From the NCBI RefSeq assembly GCF_013087525.1, contig NZ_JABFCS010000001.1:1550001-1614000 (forward strand): a stretch of DNA of 64,000 nt, in the 5' to 3' direction. Position 1 is the first letter of the stretch. Each line of letters begins with the position of its first letter. Source of the DNA: Ramlibacter montanisoli. GTDB taxonomy: Bacteria > Pseudomonadota > Gammaproteobacteria > Burkholderiales > Burkholderiaceae_C. The notes under the pieces are model-generated. The model was given only the letters and a program-made list of their open reading frames with translations, was not told the origin of the DNA and ran no database searches. A program made the translations under genes and the position numbers. Positions 26,757-35,130 of this stretch are shown piece after piece.

Positions 26757-27449
26757 TCAGGGCGGAGTGACGCCCGGGAACCTCGCCACGAAGTAAGCCA
26801 GCGTGTCGAGGTCGTCCACCGGCACGTGGCTCACCGCTGCCGTCATCGCCTGCGTATAACCCGCGCGCGTGCCGGCCTGGAAGCCGCGCAGCGTCATCTT
26901 CAGGTAGTCCTCGCGCTGGCCGGCGATGCGCGGAACCTGCTGGCCGCCATCCAGCGCGGCACCGTGGCAGGCCACGCACCTGTGCTGCTGTGCCAGCGCG
27001 CGTCCTTGGCCATGCCATGCGCGCCGGATCCGAGCTGCGGCCGGTGGCGGCGCCGGGACCGGCGGCAGCGTTCCGATGTGGTCGGAGAAGCCGCGCAGGT
27101 CGTCGTCGCTCATGTTCTTGGCGACGGCGTTCATCGCATCGCTGCCGCGCCGCGCCTCGCGGAACAGGAACAGCTGCGTGATGGCGTACAGCGAAGGCTG
27201 GCCCGCCAGCACCGGCGTGAGCGGCATGTCGCTGCGCCCGTTGGCGCCGTGGCAGGCCGCGCACTCGGCGGCGAAGCGCTGTGCGTATTTCGCCGCCGTG
27301 CCGTCCCTGGCCTTCGCCGCGGCGCTGGCGGCGCTCGCCGCGGCGCGGGCCTTGCGGGCCTTGTCCTGTGCTCCCGCTTGCGGAGCGGCGGCCACCAGGA
27401 CCAGCATGGCCGTGCAGGACGCGAGGCCCGTTGCCCAGGCCCTCCTCAT
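26757..27449 (-). CDS. Dihaem c4-type cytochrome
   Basis: A 230-residue protein with a signal peptide (MRRAWATGLASCTAMLVLVA, cleavage after AGA or AQA), a short Lys/Ala-rich linker, and two cytochrome c domains with haem motifs CAACH (about residue 64) and CVACH (about 157). The segments LAGQPSLYAITQLFLFREARR and PRIAGQREDYLKMTLRGFQ are the paired repeats of c4 cytochromes, which pass electrons in the periplasm. Its start overlaps the stop of the sorbosone-dehydrogenase-like gene (ATGA), so it probably accepts electrons from that enzyme. Confidence 0.87.
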   Translation of the reverse strand: MRRAWATGLASCTAMLVLVAAAPQAGAQDKARKARAAASAASAAAKARDGTAAKYAQRFAAECAACHGANGRSDMPLTPVLAGQPSLYAITQLFLFREARRGSDAMNAVAKNMSDDDLRGFSDHIGTLPPVPAPPPAAARIRRAWHGQGRALAQQHRCVACHGAALDGGQQVPRIAGQREDYLKMTLRGFQAGTRAGYTQAMTAAVSHVPVDDLDTLAYFVARFPGVTPP

Positions 27450-28641
27450 TTCTTCCCGTAGCTGATGCGGTAGATGGCACCGGCGTGGTCGTCGCTCACC
27501 AGCAGCGATCCGTCCCTGAGGATCAGGAAGTCCACCGGCCGGCCGAGGTAGTTGTTGTTCTCGACGAAGCCCGTCATGAAGGGCTCGACCTTCGCGCCGC
27601 CCTTGCCGTCAGGCCAGGCGACCGAGACGTCGGCGTACTTGATGGTGCGGTTCCACGGGCCATGGCGGGCGATGAACATGGCGCCGCGGTACTTGGGCGG
27701 GAACATCTTGCCGGTGTAGAACTTCATGCCCAGCGAACCTGCGTGGGGCCCAGCAGCGCCGCCGGCTTCTGGTAGTCGTTGCAGGACTTGCCCCAGCCGA
27801 ATTCCGGGTCCGGCAGGTTGCCCTGGTGGCAGAACGGATAGCCGAAGTGCTGCTGGCCGGGCTTGGTGACCACGTTCAGCTCGTCGTTCGGCAGTTCCTC
27901 GCTCAACCAGTCGCGCCCGTTGTCGGTGAACCAGAGGTTGCCGGTCTTCGGGTCGAAGTCGAAGCCCACCGTGTTGCGCACACCGGAGGCGATCGTCTCG
28001 AGACCGCTGCCATCGAGGTTCATGCGGTAGATCTTGGCCCACTGGCCGGGATCGCAGATGTTGCAGGGCGCGCCGACCGCGTAGTACAGCTTGTTGTCGC
28101 GGATGCGCAGGTACTTCCAGCTGTGGTCCGTGCCGCCGGGAAGCGTGTCGTAGATCACCTTGGGCTCGCCCAGGTTGTCCAGTTTCCCATCGACGTTGTC
28201 CCAGCGCATGATCTTCGTGTTCGTCGCGAGGAACAGGCTGCCGTTGTGGTACTCGATGCCGGTGGCCAGCGGCATCTTGTCGACGATCACCTTGGCCTGG
28301 CGGTTGCCCTGCTCGGGCACCACGTAGACCTTGTTGGCGACGAACAGCGAACTGACGAAGACGTTGCCGTTCGGTCCCTGGCGCAGGCCGCGCGCGTCGA
28401 GGATGCCCGAGGCCCAGGTCTCCACCTTGAAACCGGGCGGCAGCTTGAACTTCGACGTGGGCAGCTTGTCCGCTGCGGTGGGAATCGGGAACGCCGGCAC
28501 CGGCGCCATCTTCATGGCGGTGTCGTTCGCCTTCGGGCGTCCCTTGGCCCAGCCCGGTTCTTCCGCGGGCGGCGTCTGCGCCAGCACCGAGAAGCCCGCG
28601 CACAGCGCGCCCAGGGCAATGAGAGATCGAACGTTCCTCAT
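27446..28641 (-). CDS. PQQ-type sorbosone/glucose dehydrogenase-like beta-propeller protein (frameshifted)
   Basis: Start ATG 28641, preceded by AAAGGAG. Signal peptide MRNVRSLIALGALCAGFSVL, then a six-bladed propeller of the glucose/sorbosone dehydrogenase superfamily: LPPGFKVETWASGILDARGL, GGTDHSWKYLRIRDNKLYYA, GVRNTVGFDFDPKTGNLWFT, and after the break GAMFIARHGPWNRT with FMTGFVENNNYLGRPVDFLI. The break is at the G4 run 27746-27749 (plus strand); one added base restores LLGPHAGSLGMKF and a 398-residue protein. Family members oxidise sugars with PQQ in the periplasm; the coupled dihaem cytochrome downstream fits as electron acceptor. The substrate is not predictable. Confidence 0.85.
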
Positions 28642-28878
28642 GACTCGTCTCCTTTGGGGTTTTTGGTGGCGAGGATTCTGGAGGAAGCCCATGCACCGGG
28701 CAATGAGGCAAGCGCCTATGGATGAGACTCGAAGGGTCATGTTTCCAAGCGTCATCAACGACACAGCCCGTCACGTGCCGCTAGAGCTGCAGGGCTTGTC
28801 GCGGATGAGCTGCATCGCGCGTCACGCGCAGCCCTTCGCCGCCACACGCCGTCACGCGCATCTTCTATCCTCGGGGCC

Positions 28879-29637
28879 ATGCCCCTGGAACTCGCGCGCG
28901 TGCGTGCCCTCTGCTTCGACGTCGACGGCACCATCGCCGACACCGACGACCACCTGGTTGCCCAGCTCGCCCTGCTGGTGAGCAAGATCCCCGGCGTGAG
29001 CGGCCGGCGCAGCGAACGCGTGGCGCGGCAGGTGGTGATGGGCATGGAAACGCCGGTGCATGGCGCCTACGCCCTGCTCGACCGGCTGGGCCTGGACACG
29101 CCCGTGGACAAGCTGCGCGCCCGCCTCAAGGCCACCAAGCAGCGCGGCGCCGACCCTGGCCACACGCGCAACCCGGAAGCGCTGGACGAAGTACCGCACG
29201 AGATGATGGCCGGCGTGCAGGAGATGCTCAAGACGCTGCACAAGTTCTACCCCATGTGCACCATCTCCACCGGCAGCGCGCCGCGGGTGGAGCGCTTCCT
29301 GGAGCACTACGGCGTGCGCGACCTGTTCACCGAAGTCGTGGGCGCGCAGACCACGCAGCGCATGAAGCCGCACCCGGAGCCGCTGCTCTATGCGGCCGGC
29401 AAGATGGGCGTGGCGCCCGAGAACTGCCTGATGATCGGCGACACCACCATCGACATCCGCACCGGCCGGTCCGCCGGCGCGCAGACCGTGGGCGTGCTGT
29501 GCGGCTTCGGCACCGAGGACGAACTGGTCGCCGCCGGCGCCGGCATGATCCTGCGCACCACCTCCGACCTGCTGGCCGTTCTCGATCCTCAGGAAGACGC
29601 GCTGGGCGAGACGGCCAGCCCGGAACCCAAGTCCTAG
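28879..29637 (+). CDS. HAD-family hydrolase (Gph-like phosphatase)
   Basis: A 252-residue HAD-IA protein: motif I LCFDVDGTIADTDDH with the nucleophile Asp, motif II TISTGSAPRVERF, motif III Lys in QRMKPHPEPLLYA and motif IV MIGDTTIDIRTGRSAG. The cap is the small helical type of phosphoglycolate phosphatase-like enzymes. The substrate is unknown. The 237-base region upstream (28642-28878) separates it from the divergent dehydrogenase gene and holds no further gene; it should contain both promoters. Confidence 0.88.
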   Translation: MPLELARVRALCFDVDGTIADTDDHLVAQLALLVSKIPGVSGRRSERVARQVVMGMETPVHGAYALLDRLGLDTPVDKLRARLKATKQRGADPGHTRNPEALDEVPHEMMAGVQEMLKTLHKFYPMCTISTGSAPRVERFLEHYGVRDLFTEVVGAQTTQRMKPHPEPLLYAAGKMGVAPENCLMIGDTTIDIRTGRSAGAQTVGVLCGFGTEDELVAAGAGMILRTTSDLLAVLDPQEDALGETASPEPKS

Positions 29638-29745
29638 CCTCGGCGCATCGAGTCCTCCCGCAGGAGGATGAGCTTCCACGCGAGGCTTTCCGGCATCGAA
29701 AAAGTGCGTCGCTCGCCTTGTGATCTCCGCGGCACGCCCGATATG

Positions 29746-29756
29746 TTGCGATGCAA
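29746..29756. promoter_or_regulatory. Perfect TTGC-N3-GCAA palindrome upstream of the esterase gene
   Basis: TTGCGATGCAA lies 22 bases before the PHB-depolymerase-like start codon (29779). Such a compact palindrome so close to the start suggests an operator. PHB-responsive regulators of the PhaR type are known to bind TGC-rich sites in related bacteria, but the assignment to PhaR is only a guess. Confidence 0.3.
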
Positions 29757-29778
29757 TAACCCTTTGGAAAGGCTCGCC

Positions 29779-30885
29779 ATGGGCTTCGATCCCGCCGCGC
29801 TCCAGCGAGCGACACAACTCACCCGCGAAGGCCGGCTGATGGACGCCACGCGCGCCATCCAGGAGGCGCTGGGCAACGGCGGCTTCGCGTCCCCCGAGAC
29901 ATCGCACGCGCCGCCGCCCACCTGGGCCGCGAAGGATGACGTCACGGACGTTGAATACCGCGAAGTCTCCAGCGTCCCGATGATCGAGACGCGCGCTGCG
30001 CCCGCCTCGGCGCGCCCGGCCCGCGATGCGTCTTTCACCGCCCACGTGTTCGCCTTCGGCGGCCATCGCTGGCGCTATCGCCTGTACGAGCCGCGCCGCG
30101 CGGACCCGGCCGCCCTGCTGCCGGTGCTCGTGATGCTGCACGGCTGCAAGCAGGACTCCGAGGACTTCGCCCGCGGCACCGGCATGAACGCGGTCGCGGA
30201 ACGCGACGGCTTCCTCGTCGTGTATCCCGAGCAGCTGCGCAAGTCCAACCAGATGGGTTGCTGGAACTGGTTCGAGGCGCAGCACCAGCGGCGCGGCGCC
30301 GGCGAGCCGGCGATGATCGCCGCGCTGGTACAGGCGGTGGTGGCCAGCCACGGCGGCGATCCGAAGCGCGTGTACGTCGCCGGCCTGTCCGCCGGTGGCG
30401 CGATGGCGGCGATCCTGGGCGAGCTCTATCCCGACGTGTTCGCGGCGGTGGGCGTGCACTCGGGCCTGCCCGCAGGATCGGCGAGCGACGTGCCCTCCGC
30501 CTTCAGCGCCATGCGCAAGGGCCCGAGCCCGCACGCCGTGGTCGGCCGGCGCGCGGTCGCGATCCCCACGATCGTGTTCCACGGCAGCTCCGACAAGACG
30601 GTCGCGCCCGGCAACGGCCAGGCCATCGTGCAGCAGCAGCTGGCAGCGCATGCGACCGGCGGCACCTGGCTGGAACGCGAGGAAGCCCGGCCTGCGCAGG
30701 CACAGCGCGCCGCGACGCGCGAGCAGTGGCTGGACGACCAGGGCCAGGTGCGCCTGGAGAGCTGGCGCATCGCCGGCGGGCCGCACGCCTGGTCGGGCGG
30801 CCATGCCTCGGGTTCCTTCACGGACCCGCAGGGGCCGGCCGCCTCGGAGGCGATGGCGCGCTTCTTCCTGCGCCACGCCCGCTGA
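29779..30885 (+). CDS. PHB depolymerase family esterase
   Basis: Start ATG 29779 (MGFDPAALQRATQLTREGRL) after GGAAAGG; an upstream start at 29668 lacks a clear ribosome-binding site. The alpha/beta hydrolase body begins LLPVLVMLHGCKQDSEDFAR (oxyanion region), with FLVVYPEQLRKSNQMGCWNW, the lipase box YVAGLSAGGAMAAILGELYP carrying the nucleophile Ser, and a late PHAWSGGH with the catalytic His. This is the LpqC/PHB-depolymerase esterase family with the N-terminal extension common in Burkholderiales; there is no signal peptide, so an intracellular role in PHB or ester turnover is likely. Confidence 0.85.
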   Translation: MGFDPAALQRATQLTREGRLMDATRAIQEALGNGGFASPETSHAPPPTWAAKDDVTDVEYREVSSVPMIETRAAPASARPARDASFTAHVFAFGGHRWRYRLYEPRRADPAALLPVLVMLHGCKQDSEDFARGTGMNAVAERDGFLVVYPEQLRKSNQMGCWNWFEAQHQRRGAGEPAMIAALVQAVVASHGGDPKRVYVAGLSAGGAMAAILGELYPDVFAAVGVHSGLPAGSASDVPSAFSAMRKGPSPHAVVGRRAVAIPTIVFHGSSDKTVAPGNGQAIVQQQLAAHATGGTWLEREEARPAQAQRAATREQWLDDQGQVRLESWRIAGGPHAWSGGHASGSFTDPQGPAASEAMARFFLRHAR

Positions 30886-31032
30886 CGCCGCCACCCCGCT
30901 TACGTTTGCTTGCCGTTGAGGCGACGGTGGCGCCCACCTGCGATTGACCCTCCCCTGCGTGCGGCGCACACTGCCGCACGCAGCGCTGCCCGCCTTCGGC
31001 GGACAGGGTTCCTGCGCCATCGTGAGGGCACC

Positions 31033-32628
31033 ATGAACCCGCGTCACTCGCTCACCGCAGCCGCCTGCGCGCTGCTGCTCGCCTCCGGAACCACGCTCGC
31101 CCACGAAGCGGAGGGCAAAGGCAACGTCGGGCGCGTGAAGTTCGCATCCTCCTGCAGCGCCGAGGTGCAGCCCCTGCTGGAGACCGGCGTCGCCATGCTG
31201 CATTCCTTCTGGTTCAGCGCGACCGAGAAGGCGTTCCGCGAGGTGCTGGCGCGCGAGCCGTCCTGCACCATCGCCCAATGGGGCGTGGCCGCCATCCTGA
31301 TGGGCAACCCGCTCGCCGGCCAGGGCGCGCTGGCCAGGGATGCCGCCGCCGCGCAGGCCGCCATCGACGCCGGACGGCTCACACCGCCCAAGACGCAGCG
31401 CGAGCGCGACTACATCGAGGCGGTCGCCACCTACTACCGCGACTTCGCCTCGCGTCCCGAGCGCGCGCGCCAGCAGTCGCGCGCCGAAGCCTTCCAGGCG
31501 CTGGCCGCACGCTACCCGGACGACGACGAGGCGCAGATCTTCGCCGCGCTGTACATCGCCGGCACCCAGTCCCAGTCCGACCAGACCTTCGCCGCCTACC
31601 GCAAGGCCGCCGCGGTGCTGGAAACGCAGTTCGTCCGCTACCCCGACCACCCCGGTGTCGCGCATTACCTGATCCACAGCTACGACGCGCCGCCCCTGGC
31701 GCAGCAGGGCGTGAAGGCGGCACGGCTGTATGCGGGCATCGCGCCCGCGGCGCCGCACGCGCTGCACATGCCCTCGCACATCTTCACCCGCATCGGCGCC
31801 TGGGAGGATTCCGCCGAGACCAACCGCCGCTCGGCCGATGCAGCCAAGAAGAGCGGCGAGCCCGACCAGGCCTATCACGCCAGCGACTACTCCGTGTATG
31901 CCTACCTCCAGCTCGGCCGCGATGCCGACGCCCAGCGCGAGATCCAGGATGCGCTGCAGGTGAAGGGCTTCAACGCCGCGGTGCGGACCGCGCCGTACGC
32001 GATCGCGGCGATGCCCGCGCGCTACGCACTGGAGCGGGGCGCGTGGCGCGAGGCCATGCAGCTGCAGCCGCAGCCCACCCGCCACCTGTACCCCGATGCC
32101 ATCACGCATTTCGCCCGGGCGTTCGGGGCCGTGCGCAGCGGCGACACGGCGGCGGCGCAGAAGGAAGCGGCGGAACTGGAGCGGCTGCACAAGGGCCTGC
32201 AGGCCGCCGGCGACAACTACTGGGCCAACGAGGTCGAGGTGCAGCGGCTCACCATCGCAGGCTGGCTGGCGCTGGCGAACGGCGAGCGTGCGGAAGCCGT
32301 GCGCATGATGCGCGCCGCGGCCGACCTGGAAGACGGCACCGAAAAGCACATCGTCACGCCGGGGCGCGTGCTGCCCGCGCGCGAGCTGCTGGGCGAGATG
32401 CTGCTGGAACTCGGGCAGCCGGCGGCCGCGCTGCGCGAATTCGAGACTTCGCAGGTGCGCGAGCCGAACCGCTTCCGCGGCTTCTACGGGGCCGCGCGCG
32501 CCGCCGAAGCATCGGGCGATCGCATCAAGGCGGCGCAGTACTACGGCAGGCTCGTGGCCCTCGGCCAGCGCGCCGACAGCCCGCGGCCGGAACTCGTGCG
32601 CGCCCGTTCCTGGGTGGCGCAGCGCTGA
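31033..32628 (+). CDS. Exported TPR repeat protein
   Basis: Start ATG 31033, signal peptide MNPRHSLTAAACALLLASGT cut after the ALA/HA region. The 531-residue protein is built of tetratricopeptide-like helices: FREVLAREPSCTIAQWGVAA, DEAQIFAALYIAGTQSQSDQ, HALHMPSHIFTRIGAWEDSA, AYLQLGRDADAQREIQDALQ and LGEMLLELGQPAAALREFET. The HMPSHIF segment recurs in a family of large secreted TPR proteins with no known biochemical role. A second, smaller exported TPR gene follows after 43 bases, suggesting a two-gene operon. Confidence 0.8.
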   Translation: MNPRHSLTAAACALLLASGTTLAHEAEGKGNVGRVKFASSCSAEVQPLLETGVAMLHSFWFSATEKAFREVLAREPSCTIAQWGVAAILMGNPLAGQGALARDAAAAQAAIDAGRLTPPKTQRERDYIEAVATYYRDFASRPERARQQSRAEAFQALAARYPDDDEAQIFAALYIAGTQSQSDQTFAAYRKAAAVLETQFVRYPDHPGVAHYLIHSYDAPPLAQQGVKAARLYAGIAPAAPHALHMPSHIFTRIGAWEDSAETNRRSADAAKKSGEPDQAYHASDYSVYAYLQLGRDADAQREIQDALQVKGFNAAVRTAPYAIAAMPARYALERGAWREAMQLQPQPTRHLYPDAITHFARAFGAVRSGDTAAAQKEAAELERLHKGLQAAGDNYWANEVEVQRLTIAGWLALANGERAEAVRMMRAAADLEDGTEKHIVTPGRVLPARELLGEMLLELGQPAAALREFETSQVREPNRFRGFYGAARAAEASGDRIKAAQYYGRLVALGQRADSPRPELVRARSWVAQR

Positions 32629-32671
32629 CGGTGGCGGGATCGCGGGGGCCGGCGGGCGGGGGAATCCTGGC

Positions 32672-33136
32672 GTGCGTGCCGGCGCAGCCTGCCTGCTGCT
32701 GGCCGCACTGCTGCTGCCCGCCGCGCGGGCCGAGCCGAGCGAGGACGCGCCGGCCGCGGCGATGCGCGACGCGGACTACGCCGCCGGCAAGGCGGCCCTG
32801 GAGCGCAAGGACTGGGGCGAGGCGGTGCGGCGGCTGCAGCTGGCGGCGCAGCGCGACCCCGAGAGCGCCGACCTGCAGAACCACCTGGGCTACGCGCATC
32901 GCAATCTCGGCCGGATGCCCGAAGCGCTGCGGCATTACGAACGCGCCATCGCGCTCAACCCGCGGCATCGCGGCGCGCACGAATACATCGGCGAGGCCTA
33001 CCTCATGCTCGGCGACCTGGCGAACGCGGAAAAGCACCTGGCCGCCCTGCGGCGCATCTGCCTGCTGCCCTGCGAGGAACAGAAGGAGCTGGAAGAGGCC
33101 ATCCGGCAGCACCGCCTGCGCCCGCAGCGAAGGTGA
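32672..33136 (+). CDS. Small exported TPR protein
   Basis: Starts at GTG 32672 (MRAGAACLLLAALLLPAARA signal peptide). The 154-residue product has two clear TPR units: AALERKDWGEAVRRLQLAAQ with DPESADLQNHLGYAHRNLGR, and PEALRHYERAIALNPRHRGA with YIGEAYLMLGDLANAEKHLA, followed by a Cys-containing tail (RRICLLPCEEQKELEEAI). The paired cysteines could form a disulphide in the periplasm. It is 43 bases downstream of the larger TPR gene and convergent with panE. Role unknown. Confidence 0.75.
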   Translation: MRAGAACLLLAALLLPAARAEPSEDAPAAAMRDADYAAGKAALERKDWGEAVRRLQLAAQRDPESADLQNHLGYAHRNLGRMPEALRHYERAIALNPRHRGAHEYIGEAYLMLGDLANAEKHLAALRRICLLPCEEQKELEEAIRQHRLRPQRR

Positions 33137-33152
33137 GCCGGCATCCCGCTGC

Positions 33153-34064
33153 TCAGGCCTTCTTCTCCAGCAGCTTCACCAGCGCCCACAGCACGCGGTT
33201 GGCGGGCGTGGGCACGCCGAGTTCCTGGCCGCGCCGCACCACGTAGCCGTTGAGGAAGTCGATCTCGGTCGGCTTGCCGCGCGCGAGGTCCTGCGCGGTG
33301 GAGGAGTACTGCGAGGGCATGCCTTCCACCAGCTTGCGCGTCGCGGTGTGCGCATCGGCCGGCACGTGCACGCCATCGGCCTTGGCGACGGCCAGGCACT
33401 CGTCGACCACGTCGCGCATCACGTCCCAGATGCCCTCGCCCCTGACGTTCTCGCCATAGGGCTTCTGCGCGATGGCGGAGATGGCGTTGTAGGCGCAGTT
33501 CAGGATCAGCTTGAGCCAGAGCGCGCCGCGCACGTTCGCCGAGATGTCGGTCGGCACGGCCGCCGCGCGCAGCGCCTCGGCGACGCGCTCGCTGGCGAGA
33601 GCAGGCTCGATCACCAGTTCGCCGCGGCCGTGGTGCTTCAGGTGGCCGGGGCCGGCCATCTCGGTCGCCACGTAGACCACTGCGGCGGCGACCGGGTGCT
33701 CGGGCAGCACGGTCCGCAGCCGGTCGGCGTTGTCCACGCCGTTCTGCAGGCACAGCACCAGGGTGTCCGGGCGCAGGAAGGGCTTGAGCTCGCGGCCCGC
33801 GGACTCGGTGTCCATCGACTTGACGCAGAACAGCACGAGGTCCGCACCCCTGGCGCCGCTCGCGTCGGTCACCGCCTCGAGGCGCACCTGCTCGTCGAAG
33901 GTCTTCGTCTCCATGCGCAGGCCGTCGCGCCGGACCGCCTCCACGTGCTGCGGCCGCGCGATCAAGGTCACCGCGTGTCCTGCGCGCGCGAGCATGCCGC
34001 CGAAGTAGCAGCCGACGGCGCCGGCGCCCATGACGGCGACCTTCAATGACGGGGATGCGGGCAT
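33153..34064 (-). CDS. panE: 2-dehydropantoate 2-reductase (ketopantoate reductase family)
   Basis: A 303-residue protein with the NADP-binding motif VAVMGAGAVGCYFGGMLARA, the SMDTESAGRELKPFL and LCLQNGVDNADRLR segments of ApbA/PanE, the catalytic lysine region ALWLKLILNCAYNAISAI and the C-terminal EIDFLNGYVVRRGQELG. PanE reduces ketopantoate to pantoate for coenzyme A synthesis. Burkholderiales carry several paralogues, so the gene might instead act on another 2-keto acid. It is divergent from the phosphotransferase gene. Confidence 0.85.
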   Translation of the reverse strand: MPASPSLKVAVMGAGAVGCYFGGMLARAGHAVTLIARPQHVEAVRRDGLRMETKTFDEQVRLEAVTDASGARGADLVLFCVKSMDTESAGRELKPFLRPDTLVLCLQNGVDNADRLRTVLPEHPVAAAVVYVATEMAGPGHLKHHGRGELVIEPALASERVAEALRAAAVPTDISANVRGALWLKLILNCAYNAISAIAQKPYGENVRGEGIWDVMRDVVDECLAVAKADGVHVPADAHTATRKLVEGMPSQYSSTAQDLARGKPTEIDFLNGYVVRRGQELGVPTPANRVLWALVKLLEKKA

Positions 34065-34117
34065 GCCTGGCTCCTTCGGGGTGGGACCGTCATTCTAGGA
34101 AGGGATAATGACCCGCG

Positions 34118-35130
34118 ATGGCCTACGTGGATCTCTCGCGCGACGCGGCCGCCATGCGCTGCATCTTCCTGTCCCTCGGCCTCGCCGGCGCAGGCGAGGA
34201 AGTGCGGGCAACGGCCCTCACCGGCGGCGTGTCCTCGGGCATCTACCGGGTGGACCTGCGCTCGGGCAGCTACTGCGTCAAGCAGGCGCTGCCGCAGCTG
34301 AAGGTGGCCAAGGAATGGAAGGTGCCGGTGGAACGCGTGTTCGCCGAGATCGGCTACCTGCAGGTGGTCGGCGCGATCGCCCCCGGCCAGGTGCCGCGCG
34401 TGCTGGGGCAGGACGAGGCCAGCCGCAGCTTCGTCATGCCCTTCCTGGGCGCCGAATACCGCAACTGGAAGGCGGAGCTGCTGGCCGGGCGCCTGGACCC
34501 GCAGGTCGCGCCTGCCATGGGGGCGCTCCTGGGCCGCATCCATGCCGCCACGGCCGACGACGCGCAGCTCGCGGCACGCTTCGCCACCGACGACAACTTC
34601 CACGCGCTGCGCCTCGAGCCCTACCTGGTGGAGACCGCGCGCATGCATCCCTCCTTCTCCGAGGCCCTGCTGGCGATCGTGCAGCGCACGGCGCAGACGC
34701 GGCGCGTGCTGGTGCACGGCGACGTGAGCCCGAAGAACATCCTGGTGGGGCCCGGCGGGCCGGTGCTGCTGGACGCCGAGTGCGCCTGGTTCGGCGACCC
34801 GGCCTTCGACCTGGCCTTCTGCCTCAATCACTTCCTGCTCAAGGCGGCGCACCGGCCCGCGCAGGCGGGCGAACTGCTGGCGTCCTTCCGCGCCTTCACC
34901 GATGCCTACTGGCCGCACGTGCGCTGGGAGGAGCCGCGGGCGCTGGAGGCGCGCGTCGCCGCCCTGCTGCCGGGCCTCACGCTCGCGCGCATCGACGGCA
35001 AGTCGCCGGTGGAGTACCTCGGCGAGCCGCAGCGCGAGGCCGTGCGCCGCGCCAGCATGGCGCTGCTGCAGGCCCCGCCCCTTCCCTGGCCAGCATCGCG
35101 TCCCGCTGGGCGCAGGTATTTTCCGCATGA
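34118..35130 (+). CDS. APH-type phosphotransferase coupled to an enolase paralogue (frameshifted at 3' end)
   Basis: ATG 34118 begins MAYVDLSRDAAAMRCIFLSL. The kinase fold shows the Gly-rich N-lobe (ALTGGVSSGIYRVDLRSGSY), lysine in YCVKQALPQL, the catalytic loop RRVLVHGDVSPKNILV and the metal-binding segment VLLDAECAWFGDPAFDLAFC, as in choline/aminoglycoside kinases. The conserved end (ALLQ...SLASIASRWAQVFSA) is reached only if one C is added within 35083-35091; otherwise the frame runs on to 35392 inside the next gene. Repaired length 337 residues with a stop overlapping the enolase-like start (ATGA). The coupling implies a shared pathway, with a phosphorylated product perhaps feeding the enolase-like protein. 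Confidence 0.8.

Noticed and set aside
26757-27449. Two compensating frameshifts in the c4-type cytochrome around 27001-27045
   Set aside because: The segment between the two haem domains reads slightly oddly (ARIRRAWHGQG), but the frame is open and both haem motifs are intact, so no change is justified.
28852-34049. Very long overlapping open frames (up to 1165 codons) in this stretch
   Set aside because: They are antisense or out-of-frame shadows of HAD, esterase, TPR and panE genes; GC-rich codon use removes stops. Their translations are Arg/Ala/Pro-rich without domains.
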